From Vulcanococcus sp. Clear-D1 (GTDB lineage: Bacteria; Cyanobacteriota; Cyanobacteriia; PCC-6307; Cyanobiaceae): a stretch of DNA of 64,000 bases. The notes beneath the pieces were generated by a model, which made no database searches, was not told the DNA's origin, and was given only the letters and a program-made list of their open reading frames with translations. Location of the stretch: assembly GCF_014654725.1 (NCBI RefSeq), contig NZ_JACVZV010000015.1, positions 124,001 through 188,000 on the forward strand. Reading direction: 5' to 3'. Below are positions 43,986 to 53,386 of the stretch, piece after piece. Numbering within the stretch: position 1 is the stretch's first letter; each line of letters opens with the position of its first letter. A program made the translations under genes and the position numbers.

Positions 43986-45443
43986 TCACATGATTGTGGG
44001 GTCGAGCACGGTGCCTTTGCCCACGATGCTCACCTTCACCAGGTCGGTGGAGCCACTCACATCAGCCACGGTGCCGGCGGTCTGAATGACGAGATCGCCA
44101 TCCCGTAGCAGGGCCTCCTCGGTGGCCATCTCCATGGCGCGGTTGAAGCTGGCGGTGGCGTTCTTGGCATCGTCCACGAGGAGCGGGTGCACACCCCACA
44201 CCAGCTGCAACTGGGAGGCCACCTTCTTCTCGCTGGTGATGGCCAGGATCGGGGTGCTCGGGCGGAACTTGCTCACGTTGCGGGCCGTGGCACCGCTCTT
44301 GGTGAGGGGCAGGATCGCTGCAGCTTCCAGTTGCCGGGCAATCGCGCTCACGGCATGGCTGATGGCATTGGGAATTGTGGAGGCCAGCTGGCTGTCGTTC
44401 TCCCGGCGGGGATAGTCGCGCTCGATGCGACGGGCGATCTGGCTCATCGTGGCCACCGCCTCCACCGGGAAATCACCCACGGCGCTCTCATTGGAGAGCA
44501 TCACGGCATCGGTGCCATCGAGGATCGCATTGGCCACATCGCTCACCTCGGCGCGGGTGGGGCGGGGGCAGCTCACCATTGAATCGAGCATCTGGGTGGC
44601 GGTGATCACCGGAATGCCGAGGCCGTTGCACTTGCGGATCAGTTCCTTCTGCAGCAGCGGTACTTCTTCGGCCGGCATCTCCACGCCCAGGTCGCCGCGC
44701 GCCACCATCACGCCATCGCAGAGCGGCAGGATCGCGTCGATCTGATCGATGGCCTCGAATTTCTCGATCTTCGCCACAACCGGTGTGTTGTGGCCGTGGG
44801 AGGCGATCAGGGCCTTGATCTCCTCCATGTCGGAGGGATTGCGCACGAAGCTGAGGGCCACCCAGTCGACGCCCTGCTCCAGGCCGAAGGCCAGATCGGT
44901 GCGGTCTTTGTCGGTGAGGGCGCGGATCGAGAGCTGCACATCGGGGAAATTCACCCCTTTGTTGTTGGAGAGCACCCCCCCCACGGTGACGGTGCAATAG
45001 AGGGTTTGATCGCTCTTGTCGACGCGATCCACCACCATTTCCACGCGGCCGTCATCCAAGAGGATGCGGCTGCCGCTCACCACCTCGTCCGCCAGCTTGT
45101 CGTAGGTGACAGTGGCAATGTCCTGGGTGCAGGCCACATCGCGGGAGGTGAGGGTGAACGCATCCCCGTTGGCCACGGTGATCGGACCTTCCTTGAACCG
45201 ACCGAGGCGGATCTTCGGGCCCTGCAGGTCTTGCAGGATGCCGATGTGCACGCGCATCTCCTCCGCCACCTGGCGGATGGTGCGGATGCGGGCGGCGTGC
45301 TCGCTGTGATCGCCGTGGGAGAAATTGAGCCGGAAGGTGGTGGCGCCGGCTTCAATCAGCCGGCGCAGCTGTTCCGGAGACTCGGTGGCAGGGCCGATGG
45401 TGGCCACGATCTTGGTGCGACGCGTGAGATCGGGCAGGGCCAT
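43986..45443 (-). CDS. pyk: Pyruvate kinase
   Basis: Pyruvate kinase converts PEP and ADP to pyruvate and ATP, the last step of glycolysis. The 485-residue protein shows RTKIVATIGPATESPEQL at the N-terminus, LQDLQGPKIRLG near residue 70, and the signature MVARGDLGVEMPAEEVPLLQKEL near residue 240. The length matches the classic single-domain enzyme rather than the longer cyanobacterial type with an extra C-terminal PEP-synthase-like domain. A permease gene follows closely, suggesting joint transcription. Confidence 0.96.
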   Translation of the reverse strand: MALPDLTRRTKIVATIGPATESPEQLRRLIEAGATTFRLNFSHGDHSEHAARIRTIRQVAEEMRVHIGILQDLQGPKIRLGRFKEGPITVANGDAFTLTSRDVACTQDIATVTYDKLADEVVSGSRILLDDGRVEMVVDRVDKSDQTLYCTVTVGGVLSNNKGVNFPDVQLSIRALTDKDRTDLAFGLEQGVDWVALSFVRNPSDMEEIKALIASHGHNTPVVAKIEKFEAIDQIDAILPLCDGVMVARGDLGVEMPAEEVPLLQKELIRKCNGLGIPVITATQMLDSMVSCPRPTRAEVSDVANAILDGTDAVMLSNESAVGDFPVEAVATMSQIARRIERDYPRRENDSQLASTIPNAISHAVSAIARQLEAAAILPLTKSGATARNVSKFRPSTPILAITSEKKVASQLQLVWGVHPLLVDDAKNATASFNRAMEMATEEALLRDGDLVIQTAGTVADVSGSTDLVKVSIVGKGTVLDPTIM

Positions 45444-45503
45444 TCGGCAGAGCCAAAGATGCCAGCGACCCTATCATCGACGGCCGCCAGCCCTGTTCTG
45501 CCA

Positions 45504-45833
45504 ATGGATCTGAATGACTATCAGCAGGGTGCTCGCAGCACGGCCCGCTATCCCGATGTGGGCGCCAATCCCATCTACCCCACTCTCGGCCTCTGTGGTG
45601 AGTCCGGTGAGGTGGCCGACAAAGTGAAGAAGGTGCTGCGCGATCAGGGGGGCACCTTCACGCCGGACGTGCGTGAAGCGCTCAAGCTCGAGCTCGGCGA
45701 CGTGCTCTGGTACGTGGCTCAGCTCGCCAGTGAACTCGGCTTCGAGCTGAACGACGTGGCCGAGGCGAACCTCAGCAAGCTGGCCAGCCGCGCCGCCCGT
45801 AACGTGATCGGAGGCAGTGGCGACCATCGCTGA
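45504..45833 (+). CDS. MazG-like nucleotide pyrophosphohydrolase
   Basis: The protein of 109 residues has the MazG-like helical core: LGLCGESGEVADKVKKVLRDQ contains the first acidic metal-binding motif, and LGDVLWYVAQLASELG the second. The start is the ATG at 45504 (MDLNDYQQGA). Such enzymes hydrolyse nucleoside triphosphates, often non-canonical ones, to monophosphates. The track's longer ORF from 44790 is antisense to pyk upstream of this point. Confidence 0.88.
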   Translation: MDLNDYQQGARSTARYPDVGANPIYPTLGLCGESGEVADKVKKVLRDQGGTFTPDVREALKLELGDVLWYVAQLASELGFELNDVAEANLSKLASRAARNVIGGSGDHR

Positions 45834-45853
45834 TTGCGGGGTGGGCTGCCAGG

Positions 45854-46363
45854 TTGTTCACCGTGTGTTCTGTGCATTTCCGGCCGCTCCGTTCCCTGCT
45901 CGGTGCTGTTGCTGTCATCTGGCTGGTGCTGGCTGGTGTCTGGGTTGAGCCGGCCCTGGCCGCCAATCTGAGCGTGGGTGAGGTGAGCCTCGAGCCCTGC
46001 CCCAGCGCCGATATCGGTGCGCAGCCGCAGCTGCGTCGCCCCAGCGGTGCAAGCTGCTACGTGCTCAGGGGCACAGTGAACAACCCGGGCCGCAAGCCGG
46101 TGGTCGACACCGATGTGTTTGCCCAGATCCTGGATGCCAGCGGCGAGCCGGTCTTGCAGAACCGCTCTCGCGTTGGCTCGATCGGGGATGTGCCCCCCGG
46201 CGACTCGAGCTTCGCCCTGCGGTTGGCCATTCCGGCTGGCACCCCGGGGCCCTTCACCTTCTCCAATGTGAAAGCGCGCGGATTTGCCTCTCCCGTACGC
46301 ACCCGCGCTGGTGAATTCGACGATCTGCTCCCGCTGGAGCAGGCCGTGGCTGACGCTCAGTAG
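45854..46363 (+). CDS. Secreted hypothetical protein with N-terminal signal
   Basis: A signal-type N-terminus (SLLGAVAVIWLVLAGVWVEPALA) precedes a 130-residue domain rich in beta-type sequence (CYVLRGTVNNPGRKPVVDTDVFAQILD, then GDVPPGDSSFALRLAIPAG). The layout suggests an immunoglobulin-like or FxLYD-type fold in the periplasm. The start is a TTG at 45854 or a nearby GTG. Its end overlaps the yggT-like gene by seven bases in convergent orientation. Confidence 0.68.
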   Translation: MFTVCSVHFRPLRSLLGAVAVIWLVLAGVWVEPALAANLSVGEVSLEPCPSADIGAQPQLRRPSGASCYVLRGTVNNPGRKPVVDTDVFAQILDASGEPVLQNRSRVGSIGDVPPGDSSFALRLAIPAGTPGPFTFSNVKARGFASPVRTRAGEFDDLLPLEQAVADAQ

Positions 46364-46647
46364 AAGCTGGGATAGAAGAAGCCGCGGCTCTGCTCCAGCA
46401 GCGTTTGGATCAGCTGCAGCGCCAGGAAGGCCAGGATCGCGGAGAGGTCGAGGCCACCCAGAGGGGGGATCAATCCGCGAAAGGCATTCAGATAGGGATC
46501 GGTGACGGCGCTCACGGTGGAGAGCACCGGGTTGCCCCAATCGAGGTTGGGGAACCAGCTCAGCAGCACTCGCACCAGCAGGATCAGCGTGTAGATCGAG
46601 ATGGTCTGGGCGAGAACGCCGATCAGATCGCCGACCAAAGCAGACAT
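46357..46647 (-). CDS. YggT-family membrane protein
   Basis: The 96-residue protein has two hydrophobic helices flanking a loop with LLSWFPNLDWGNPVLSTVSAVTDPYLNAFRGLIPP, a hallmark of YggT/Ycf19. Ycf19 homologues in chloroplasts and cyanobacteria are linked to thylakoid membrane organisation and c-type cytochrome/b6f assembly, but this copy is not characterised. It overlaps the convergent secreted-protein gene. Confidence 0.88.
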   Translation of the reverse strand: MSALVGDLIGVLAQTISIYTLILLVRVLLSWFPNLDWGNPVLSTVSAVTDPYLNAFRGLIPPLGGLDLSAILAFLALQLIQTLLEQSRGFFYPSFY

Positions 46648-46715
46648 GGGAAGGGTGCGCCTTAGACCGAGTGTATGGAGCTGGGCCGCGGGCTGCCGGC
46701 CTGGCTCATGGCCGA

Positions 46716-47300
46716 TCAGGCGGCCTGCTCCCAGGCCTCGTCGTCAGTGGGAGCTTTCGCGACAGGCTCAGCCCGCTTGGGCCTGAGTTCATCGGTTTTG
46801 ATCGCAAACGTGCGGTGGAATTTTTCGCTGAGGGTGAGCCAGTAGGAGCGGCCTTCGCTCTGGCGTTTGCGCTCGATGAAGTTCTGGGCCAGCAGCTCCT
46901 TGATGTGGTCGTAGGCCCCGGAACCCCGTAGTTCCACCAGGTCCGATTGCAGGATCCGCTTCTTCAGAGCGATGGTGGCCAGGGTGCGCAAGGCGGCGGT
47001 GGAGAGATCCACCGGCAGCAGGTTCTGCACCAGTTCTCCCAGGCCATCGCGCAGCTGCAGGCTGTAGCGCTGGCCCTCCTGCCGGATCTCCAGGGCGGTG
47101 TCGCGATGGGCGTAATCGGCCATCAAGGTGATCAAGCCCATTTCCACCGCATCCCTGGCCACGCCACTGATCTCGGCTAACTCGCCGAGGGTCATCGAGC
47201 GGCCCTTCAGGTAGAGAATCGCCTCCAGGCGTGCCGGCAGTGACAGCTCGGCGGAGGGGGGCTTAGCGGCCGGGGCGTCCTGGGTTGTGTCGTCCATCAC
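46716..47300 (-). CDS. scpB: Segregation and condensation protein B
   Basis: ScpB is a partner of the SMC-ScpA condensin that compacts chromosomes. The 194-residue protein has two winged-helix domains: LPARLEAILYLKGRSMTLGELAEISG at the N-terminus and ALRTLATIALKKRILQSDLVELRGSGAYDHIKELLAQNFIERK in the second half. scpA and smc are not in the window. The tail (after about residue 165) is Ala/Pro/Glu-rich. It ends 21 bases before ilvA stops... on the same strand, ilvA lies upstream. Confidence 0.9.
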   Translation of the reverse strand: MMDDTTQDAPAAKPPSAELSLPARLEAILYLKGRSMTLGELAEISGVARDAVEMGLITLMADYAHRDTALEIRQEGQRYSLQLRDGLGELVQNLLPVDLSTAALRTLATIALKKRILQSDLVELRGSGAYDHIKELLAQNFIERKRQSEGRSYWLTLSEKFHRTFAIKTDELRPKRAEPVAKAPTDDEAWEQAA

Positions 47301-47321
47301 GCCCCCAGCTGTGTTCGCAAC

Positions 47322-48905
47322 TTATCCCACGCCCACCGTGCCGGCCACTTCTCCCAAAAAGAGGCGGTAAGCGGGGTTCTCGGTTTCATCCACGTATTGG
47401 TAGCCCAGCCCGTCGAGGAAGGTTTGCCACTCGGCGGATTCCTCTGGCGGCACCTGCACACCCACCACGATTCGACCCACATCGGCGCCGTGGTTGCGGT
47501 AGTGAAAAATGCTGATATTCCAGTTGGGATGCAGGCTCGTGAGGAAGCGCATCAGCGCGCCGGGCCGCTCCGGGAATTCGAAGCGATAGAGCAGCTCGCG
47601 CGTGTGGCTGCAGGCTTCAGCCGCTGCCGCCGGCATGCGTCCCCCCACCATGTGGCGCAGGTGCAGCTTCGAGAGCTCGTCGTTGGAGAGATCGAGGCAG
47701 GGGAAGCCTGCGCTGTTGAGATCGTGAATCAGATCCTGTTCATCAGTGCTGCCGCTGGTCTGCACGCCCACGAAGATATGGGCCCGAGCAGGATCGGCCA
47801 ACCGGTAGCTGAACTCGGTGAGGTTGCGGTTGCCCAGCAACGTGCAGAACTCCCGCAGGCTGCCGGCCCGTTCCGGGATCTCCACCGCCAGCATCGCTTC
47901 ACGGTCTTCGCTGATCTCGGTGCGCTCGGCCACAAAGCGCAGCCGATCGAAGTTCATGTTGGCGCCGCAGGCCACCGCCACCAACGTGCGGCCTTGCAGC
48001 CCGCGCCGGGCCACATCGGCCTTCATGCCGGCTACGGCCAGGGCACCGGCGGGTTCAAGGATCGAGCGGGTGTCCTCAAACACGTCCTTGATGGCGGCGC
48101 AAATGGCATCGGTGTTCACCGTCACCATCGCGTCCACGTGTTGCCGCGCCAGCGCGAAGGTTTGTTCACCCACCTCCCGCACGGCCACGCCATCGGCGAA
48201 CAGGCCCACCTGCTCCAGCTTCACCCGCTCGCCGAGCGCGAGCGAGCGGGTCATGGCATCGGCATCCTCCGGTTCCACACCGATCACCTCCACTTGAGGC
48301 CAGAGCGCCTTCACGTAGGCGGCAATGCCGGCGATCAGGCCGCCACCGCCCACTGCCACATAGATGGCATCGGGCGGCGCGGAGCACTGGCGCAGGATTT
48401 CCAGGCCGATCGTGCCCTGGCCGGCGATCACATCCGGGTCATCAAACGGATGGATGAAGGTGAGCCCGCGCTCTTCCGCCAGCCGGTAGGCCTCCCCGCA
48501 GGCGGCGTCGTAGTTGTCGCCATGGAGCACCACCTCGGCCCCGCGGCCCGCCACGGCCCGCACTTTCATCTCCGGTGTGGTGACCGGCATCACGATCACG
48601 GCCCGGCAGCCCAGGCGCTGGGCTCCGAGCGCCACGCCCTGGGCGTGGTTGCCAGCACTGGCTGCGATCACGCCCCGCTCCAGCTCCGCGCGGCTGAGGC
48701 CGGCCATCTTGTTGTAAGCGCCGCGCAGCTTGAAACTGAACACGGGCTGCAGGTCTTCCCGCTTCAGCAGCACCGTGTTCTCCAGCCGCCGCGACAGATT
48801 CGGGGCTGGGTCGAGCGGCGATTCGAACGCCACGTCGTACACACGCGCCCGCAGGATCCGCAGCAGCATCGGCAGGGAACCGTCCTGACTGGTGGTGTCG
48901 CTCAT
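47322..48905 (-). CDS. ilvA: Threonine ammonia-lyase (biosynthetic threonine deaminase)
   Basis: IlvA converts threonine to 2-oxobutyrate, the first step to isoleucine. The protein has 527 residues from the ATG at 48905 (MSDTTSQDGSLP); the track's extra ten residues look like leader. The PLP lysine is in FSFKLRGAYNKM near residue 59, and the phosphate-binding loop SAGNHAQGVALGA is near residue 85. The last 190 residues hold two ACT-like regulatory domains that in the family bind isoleucine and valine, so feedback inhibition is expected. It is followed by scpB 21 bases downstream. Confidence 0.95.
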   Translation of the reverse strand: MSDTTSQDGSLPMLLRILRARVYDVAFESPLDPAPNLSRRLENTVLLKREDLQPVFSFKLRGAYNKMAGLSRAELERGVIAASAGNHAQGVALGAQRLGCRAVIVMPVTTPEMKVRAVAGRGAEVVLHGDNYDAACGEAYRLAEERGLTFIHPFDDPDVIAGQGTIGLEILRQCSAPPDAIYVAVGGGGLIAGIAAYVKALWPQVEVIGVEPEDADAMTRSLALGERVKLEQVGLFADGVAVREVGEQTFALARQHVDAMVTVNTDAICAAIKDVFEDTRSILEPAGALAVAGMKADVARRGLQGRTLVAVACGANMNFDRLRFVAERTEISEDREAMLAVEIPERAGSLREFCTLLGNRNLTEFSYRLADPARAHIFVGVQTSGSTDEQDLIHDLNSAGFPCLDLSNDELSKLHLRHMVGGRMPAAAAEACSHTRELLYRFEFPERPGALMRFLTSLHPNWNISIFHYRNHGADVGRIVVGVQVPPEESAEWQTFLDGLGYQYVDETENPAYRLFLGEVAGTVGVG

Positions 48906-49023
48906 CGCTGCCTGACCGTTCCCCCAGTGTGACAACCCCCTGACAAGGCTCTGGGAATCGGGCTAAGCACAACCAATCGCCTGAGTGCAGACCGTAGGCT
49001 GAACCGCAATCAAGGCCCAGGGC

Positions 49024-50931
49024 ATGCATCTCAGCGAGCTGACGCATCCGAATCAGCTGCACGGCCTGAGCATGGCGGAGCTCGAAGGGATCGCTCGTCA
49101 GATCCGTGAACGCCACCTGGAGGTGGTGAGCACCAGCGGCGGCCACCTGGGCCCCGGCCTGGGTGTGGTGGAGCTCACCCTCGCCCTGTACCAAACCCTT
49201 GATCTCGATCACGACCGGGTGGTGTGGGATGTGGGGCACCAGGCCTATCCCCACAAGCTGATCACCGGTCGTTACAACGACTTCCACACCCTGCGTCAGC
49301 AGAACGGTGTGGCGGGCTACCTGAAGCGCTGCGAAAGCCGGTTTGATCACTTCGGTGCTGGCCACGCCAGCACCTCGATCTCCGCTGCCCTGGGGATGGC
49401 CCTGGCCCGGGACCAGCGCGGCGAAGACTTCAAGTGTGTTGCTGTGATCGGTGATGGCTCGCTCACCGGCGGCATGGCGCTGGAGGCGATCAACCACGCC
49501 GGCCACCTGCCCCACACTCGCCTGCTGGTGGTGCTGAACGACAACGACATGTCGATCAGTCCCCCGGTGGGAGCGCTGAGCACTCACTTGAACCGCATGC
49601 GGCACAGCAAGCCGCTGCAGTTCTTGCAAGACAACGCCGAGGAGGCGATCAAGCATCTGCCCTTCCTGCACGGTGAATTGCCCACCGAGCTGAAGAACCT
49701 CAAGGAGAGCATGAAGCGCCTGGCGGTGCCCAAACTGGGCGCCGTGTTCGAGGAGCTGGGCTTCACCTACATGGGGCCCGTCGATGGGCATGACATCGCC
49801 GGGATGATCCAGGTGTTCCAGCAGGCCCACGCCCATGAGGGGCCGGTGCTGGTGCATGTGGCCACCACCAAGGGCAAGGGCTATGCCTACGCCGAGGAAG
49901 ACCAGGTTGGCTACCACGCCCAGAGCGCCTTCGACCTGGCCACCGGTAAGGCCTATCCCTCCAGCAAGCCAAAGCCCCCCAGCTACAGCAAGGTCTTTGG
50001 CCAAACGCTGGTGAAGATCTGCGAGCAGGATCCCCGCGTGGTGGGCATCACCGCCGCCATGGCCACCGGCACCGGCCTAGATCTCCTGGAGAAGGCCCGA
50101 CCGAACCAATATTTCGATGTGGGTATCGCCGAGCAGCACGCCGTCACCATGGCGGCTGGCATGGCCTGTGAGGGCCTGCGCCCCGTCTGTGCCATCTACA
50201 GCACCTTCCTGCAGCGGGCCTACGACCAGCTGATTCACGATGTGGGCATCCAGAAGCTGCCCGTCACCTTTGTGATGGACCGGGCCGGCATCGTTGGCGC
50301 CGACGGCCCCACCCACCAGGGCCAGTACGACATCAGCTACCTGCGCTGCGTGCCCAACTTCACGGTGATGGCACCGAAGGATGAGGCCGAGCTGCAACGG
50401 ATGATGATCACCTGCTTGCAGCACAACGGCCCCACCGCCCTGCGCATCCCGCGTGGGGAAGGCGAAGGCGCCGCTCTGATGGAAGAGGGCTGGGAGCCAC
50501 TGGAAATCGGCCGCGGGGAACTGCTGGCCGATGGCGATGATCTGCTGATCGTGGCCTATGGCGCCATGGTGTACCCCGCCATGGCCACGGCTGGCTTGCT
50601 GCAGGAGCAGGGCGTGCGGGCTGCCGTGATCAATGCCCGCTTCCTGCGCCCGCTGGATGAGGCGCTGATTCTGCCGATGGCTCGCCGGATCGGCCGGGTG
50701 GTGACCATGGAAGAGGGTTGCCTGCCCGGTGGCTTCGGCGCCGCCGTGGTGGAAACCCTCAACGATCACGACGTGCTGGTGCCCGTGCACCGCATCGGCA
50801 TCCCCGATCAGCTTGTGGATCACGCCACCCCGGATCAGAGCAAGCAGGCCCTTGGGCTCACCCCGGCCCAGATGGCCGACAGCATCCTCAAGCGTTTTGG
50901 TTCCCTCCGCCGCCAGCCGGTGGGTGTCTGA
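49024..50931 (+). CDS. dxs: 1-deoxy-D-xylulose-5-phosphate synthase
   Basis: Dxs condenses pyruvate and glyceraldehyde-3-phosphate to DXP, the first step of the MEP isoprenoid pathway and a source of thiamine and pyridoxal precursors. The 635-residue protein has the TPP-binding [19 protein letters not shown] near residue 150 and the conserved [17 protein letters not shown] and [18 protein letters not shown] blocks. The final TPP/transketolase C-domain includes [13 protein letters not shown]. The start is the ATG at 49024. The overlapping FAD-oxidoreductase gene starts eight bases before its stop. Confidence 0.97.
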   Translation: MHLSELTHPNQLHGLSMAELEGIARQIRERHLEVVSTSGGHLGPGLGVVELTLALYQTLDLDHDRVVWDVGHQAYPHKLITGRYNDFHTLRQQNGVAGYLKRCESRFDHFGAGHASTSISAALGMALARDQRGEDFKCVAVIGDGSLTGGMALEAINHAGHLPHTRLLVVLNDNDMSISPPVGALSTHLNRMRHSKPLQFLQDNAEEAIKHLPFLHGELPTELKNLKESMKRLAVPKLGAVFEELGFTYMGPVDGHDIAGMIQVFQQAHAHEGPVLVHVATTKGKGYAYAEEDQVGYHAQSAFDLATGKAYPSSKPKPPSYSKVFGQTLVKICEQDPRVVGITAAMATGTGLDLLEKARPNQYFDVGIAEQHAVTMAAGMACEGLRPVCAIYSTFLQRAYDQLIHDVGIQKLPVTFVMDRAGIVGADGPTHQGQYDISYLRCVPNFTVMAPKDEAELQRMMITCLQHNGPTALRIPRGEGEGAALMEEGWEPLEIGRGELLADGDDLLIVAYGAMVYPAMATAGLLQEQGVRAAVINARFLRPLDEALILPMARRIGRVVTMEEGCLPGGFGAAVVETLNDHDVLVPVHRIGIPDQLVDHATPDQSKQALGLTPAQMADSILKRFGSLRRQPVGV

Positions 50932-52120
50932 TCTTCAGGCGTGTGATGTTCTGATCGCTGGAGCCGGGCCGGCGGGTTTGCTGCTGGCTCGGCTGTTGGC
51001 TCAGGGCGGGGTTTCGGTGCTCGTGGTGGATCCGTTGTGGGATCTTCGCCACGGTGCGTTCAGCAGTGCGGCCCTACCGCTTGAGGCGGTGCGGCATTTC
51101 CAGTTGCCCGAGCAGGTGCAGGCGGCTCATTGGCAGGGATGGGAACTGCATGGTCCTGGCGAAGAGCCCTACAGGTGGTTCGCCGAGCAGAGCCTGGGGG
51201 CTGTGCTCGATTTTGGTGAGCTGCGCCACTGGCTGGCGGCTCAGGCTCAAGCGGCAGGCGCCCGGTTGCAGCTGGGCTGGGCCGTTCGCCAGTGGCAGGC
51301 CAGCGGTTGTGGTGCCAGCGCCAGCTTGCGCGGGCCCGGTGGTGTGGAGCAGATCCAGCACTGCCGCTGGCTGGTGGATGCCACCGGGCAACGGCGGGCC
51401 TTGCTCGGCGATCCACCGGCGGCGGCTGGTTCGCTGGTGTCGGGCGAGGGGGTGGAGTGGCTGTTGCAGGTGCCCACGCCGCAGTGGCAGCGCTGGGCCC
51501 ATCGCCTCAGTTTCATGCTTGGCAGCAGCTGGGTTCCCCAGGGGTACGGCTGGGTGTTTCCGATGCAGTGCGGCCAACTCAAGCTCGGGGTGTGCCGCCT
51601 GCACGACGGTCGCCGCAGCCAACCACCCCTGCACCAGCTGCTGCGTGGCCTGCAGCAACGGTTGGAGCTGGAGGGGGCAACGGTGCTCGATCGCCACGGT
51701 GGCTTGATCCGCAGCACGATCAGGCGCCGCGAACCGCATCAGCGGGGGGTCCTGCTCGGGCTCGGTGATGCCGTGAGCACCGGCAATCTGCTCGGTGGTG
51801 AAGGCATTCGCCACGCGATGGCTAGCAGTGAGGTGCTCGCCCCGTTGCTGCTCGAGGCCTTGGCCGGCCGGCCAGGGCGGCTGCGGCGCTATGCCCCCAG
51901 GCTGAAGCGGCGCCTCGGCTGGCGCTGGTCGCTCAGTGGGCGTTTGGCTCGCCGCACCTGGCTGGGCCTGCACAGCCCTGCGGGGGATCAACGCTTGGAG
52001 CGCCTGTTGGTGGGGCTCCAACAAAACAGAAGTGCCGAAGAGCTTTCGGCACTGCTGTTCGATTACCGCTTCGAGCGCTACGGCTTGAAAGCCCTGCCCT
52101 ATCTGCTGGGCTGGCGCTGA
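50924..52120 (+). CDS. FAD-dependent oxidoreductase, geranylgeranyl reductase/lycopene cyclase-like
   Basis: This protein of 398 residues has an N-terminal FAD-binding motif ([19 protein letters not shown]) and a late [21 protein letters not shown] motif, which is typical of the geranylgeranyl reductase/lycopene cyclase superfamily. The GTG start at 50924 overlaps dxs by eight bases, so co-translation with an isoprenoid enzyme is likely. That context supports a substrate in the isoprenoid or carotenoid branch, but the specific reaction is unknown. Confidence 0.82.
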   Translation: MSDLQACDVLIAGAGPAGLLLARLLAQGGVSVLVVDPLWDLRHGAFSSAALPLEAVRHFQLPEQVQAAHWQGWELHGPGEEPYRWFAEQSLGAVLDFGELRHWLAAQAQAAGARLQLGWAVRQWQASGCGASASLRGPGGVEQIQHCRWLVDATGQRRALLGDPPAAAGSLVSGEGVEWLLQVPTPQWQRWAHRLSFMLGSSWVPQGYGWVFPMQCGQLKLGVCRLHDGRRSQPPLHQLLRGLQQRLELEGATVLDRHGGLIRSTIRRREPHQRGVLLGLGDAVSTGNLLGGEGIRHAMASSEVLAPLLLEALAGRPGRLRRYAPRLKRRLGWRWSLSGRLARRTWLGLHSPAGDQRLERLLVGLQQNRSAEELSALLFDYRFERYGLKALPYLLGWR

Positions 52121-52152
52121 ACCGGTTCAGTTGGCGGGCTGATCCGCGGGTT

Positions 52153-52419
52153 TCAGAGCACGCCGCGTGCAGCCAGACCGAGAATCGCGCCCATGCCGAG
52201 CACGTGGCCGAAGGAGGTGGTGGCCAGCAGCGAGGCATGGCTCATGCCACCGAACATGGCGGCGTTGGGCAGCTGCGCACCTTCGTTGGGGTACTTGATG
52301 GTGGCCTTGCCGATGCCGATGGCGATCACGTTGGCAACGATCATCACCAGGCCCACCTTGGGCGACCAGGACACAGATGCAGGGGCGATGGCCAGCAGGG
52401 GAGCGAGCATCGGATTCAC
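52153..52419 (-). CDS. psaK: Photosystem I reaction centre subunit PsaK
   Basis: PsaK is a small two-helix subunit at the edge of photosystem I. The protein of 88 residues shows a first helix (VGLVMIVANVIAIGIGKATI), a charged loop (KYPNEGAQLPNAAMFGGM) and a second helix with the conserved FGHVLGMGAILGL. These match cyanobacterial PsaK. Its stop lies 32 bases from the convergent FAD-oxidoreductase stop. The DUF3593 and DUF2499 genes lie upstream on the same strand, with 59 bases to the nearest. Confidence 0.94.
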   Translation of the reverse strand: MNPMLAPLLAIAPASVSWSPKVGLVMIVANVIAIGIGKATIKYPNEGAQLPNAAMFGGMSHASLLATTSFGHVLGMGAILGLAARGVL

Positions 52420-52478
52420 GGGCGACGCTTCATCTTCCGAGCGAGAACGCCCTGCTGCACGCTCCGCTTAAGACTTGT

Positions 52479-52808
52479 TCACTGCTCCTCCTGGCCCGGT
52501 GAGCGGCTGAAGCCCAGCAACACCAGCACGTTGCTGAGGGTGAGAAACAGCTCCGCTCCGCCGTGCAGCGGATCCACATCGGCCAGCTGCCGCCCGTAAC
52601 GCAGCTCCGCCACGATCGCCGCGGCGATTGTGACGAGCACAAACAGCAACGTGAGGCAGAAGCCCCAGAACGCCAGCCGCGGCATCCGCCTGGAGCGCCA
52701 GCTCCACCAGAGAAAGGCGAGGTAAGGCAGGAGCGACAGCCCAAAGAACGGTGCTGGATCCACGCCAGCCAGGGCCTCGAGCAATCCTTCGGGGGTGAAT
52801 AGGCTCAT
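52479..52808 (-). CDS. DUF3593 membrane protein
   Basis: The 109-residue protein has three hydrophobic helices (FFGLSLLPYLAFLWWSW, LAFWGFCLTLLFVLVTIAAAIVAEL, and a third with LTLSNVLVLLGF). The pattern matches DUF3593 of cyanobacteria and plastids. It overlaps the DUF2499 gene start by four bases (ATGA), and the two families recur together in phototrophs. psaK is the next gene downstream. The function is unknown. Confidence 0.8.
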   Translation of the reverse strand: MSLFTPEGLLEALAGVDPAPFFGLSLLPYLAFLWWSWRSRRMPRLAFWGFCLTLLFVLVTIAAAIVAELRYGRQLADVDPLHGGAELFLTLSNVLVLLGFSRSPGQEEQ

Positions 52809-53098
52809 TGGCTGCGCCGCGCCAGATTCCAGGCCGCACCGGCCATGGCGGTGTTGCCCACGGTGGTGCAGGCGGCCTGCAACACCACCAGCCCCTGCAG
52901 CTCAGCGGGGTTATCGAACAGATGCCAGGTGCAGGCGGCCATCGCACTGATTAGTGCCGGAGTCATGGCCAGGGCCAACCAATTCCACTCCGGTTCCTGG
53001 CGCCGTTCCCCCCAGCGCTGAATGGCCAGCATCGCCAGGCCCCACTCCAGGACCGAAGCCACATGAATCCACCAGGTGGGCAGGGAGAGCGCGTGCAT
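52805..53098 (-). CDS. DUF2499 membrane protein
   Basis: The 97-residue protein starts MHALSLPTWWIHVASVLEWGLAMLAI and contains ACTWHLFDNPAELQGLVVLQAACTTVGN, typical of DUF2499, a family of cyanobacteria and plant plastids. It has three hydrophobic stretches. It is coupled to the DUF3593 gene by an ATGA overlap, which suggests that the two proteins act together in a membrane. No function is known. Confidence 0.8.
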   Translation of the reverse strand: MHALSLPTWWIHVASVLEWGLAMLAIQRWGERRQEPEWNWLALAMTPALISAMAACTWHLFDNPAELQGLVVLQAACTTVGNTAMAGAAWNLARRSQ

Positions 53099-53120
53099 GC
53101 TCTCGTTCTAGGGGCCCGTC

Positions 53121-53306
53121 TTACACGCTGTGGCTGCTGAACTGCTCGAACACCGTTTGCAGCAGCCGGCTCATGCCGCTGTTGAGCGTGCAACCTGGAG
53201 CGCTGTTCGAAGCCAACAGCAGCAGGGCACAGGCATCCACCAGCTGCGCGGCCTCAGCGCTGCTGAGCTGGATCAGATGCTCATCGCCGCAGTGGGTAAC
53301 GCGCAC
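53121..53306 (-). CDS. Small hypothetical protein (61 aa)
   Basis: This protein of 61 residues begins MRVTHCGDEHLIQLSSAEAAQLVDACALLLLA and ends FEQFSSHSV. It is soluble and mostly helical. It precedes DUF2499 by 22 bases and may belong to the same transcript. I do not recognise the family; the ATG start and clean codon pattern support it. Confidence 0.5.
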   Translation of the reverse strand: MRVTHCGDEHLIQLSSAEAAQLVDACALLLLASNSAPGCTLNSGMSRLLQTVFEQFSSHSV

Positions 53307-53386
53307 GGAACCGGGTGTGGATGTATCGCACGCTACGGAGTGTGAGAGCGCCTGCCGAAATCTGCAGGTTCATTTCCGCTTTGGGA

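Noticed and set aside
47397-48932. 511-residue plus-strand ORF over ilvA
   Set aside because: It is antisense to ilvA, and its His/Gln/Gly-rich content is that of a shadow frame.
48442-50004. 520-residue minus-strand ORF between ilvA and dxs
   Set aside because: It overlaps both conserved genes in other frames; no family features.
52031-52053. Hairpin AGTGCCGAA/TTCGGCACT near the end of the FAD oxidoreductase gene
   Set aside because: It lies inside the coding sequence, has no T-run after it and codes for ordinary residues.
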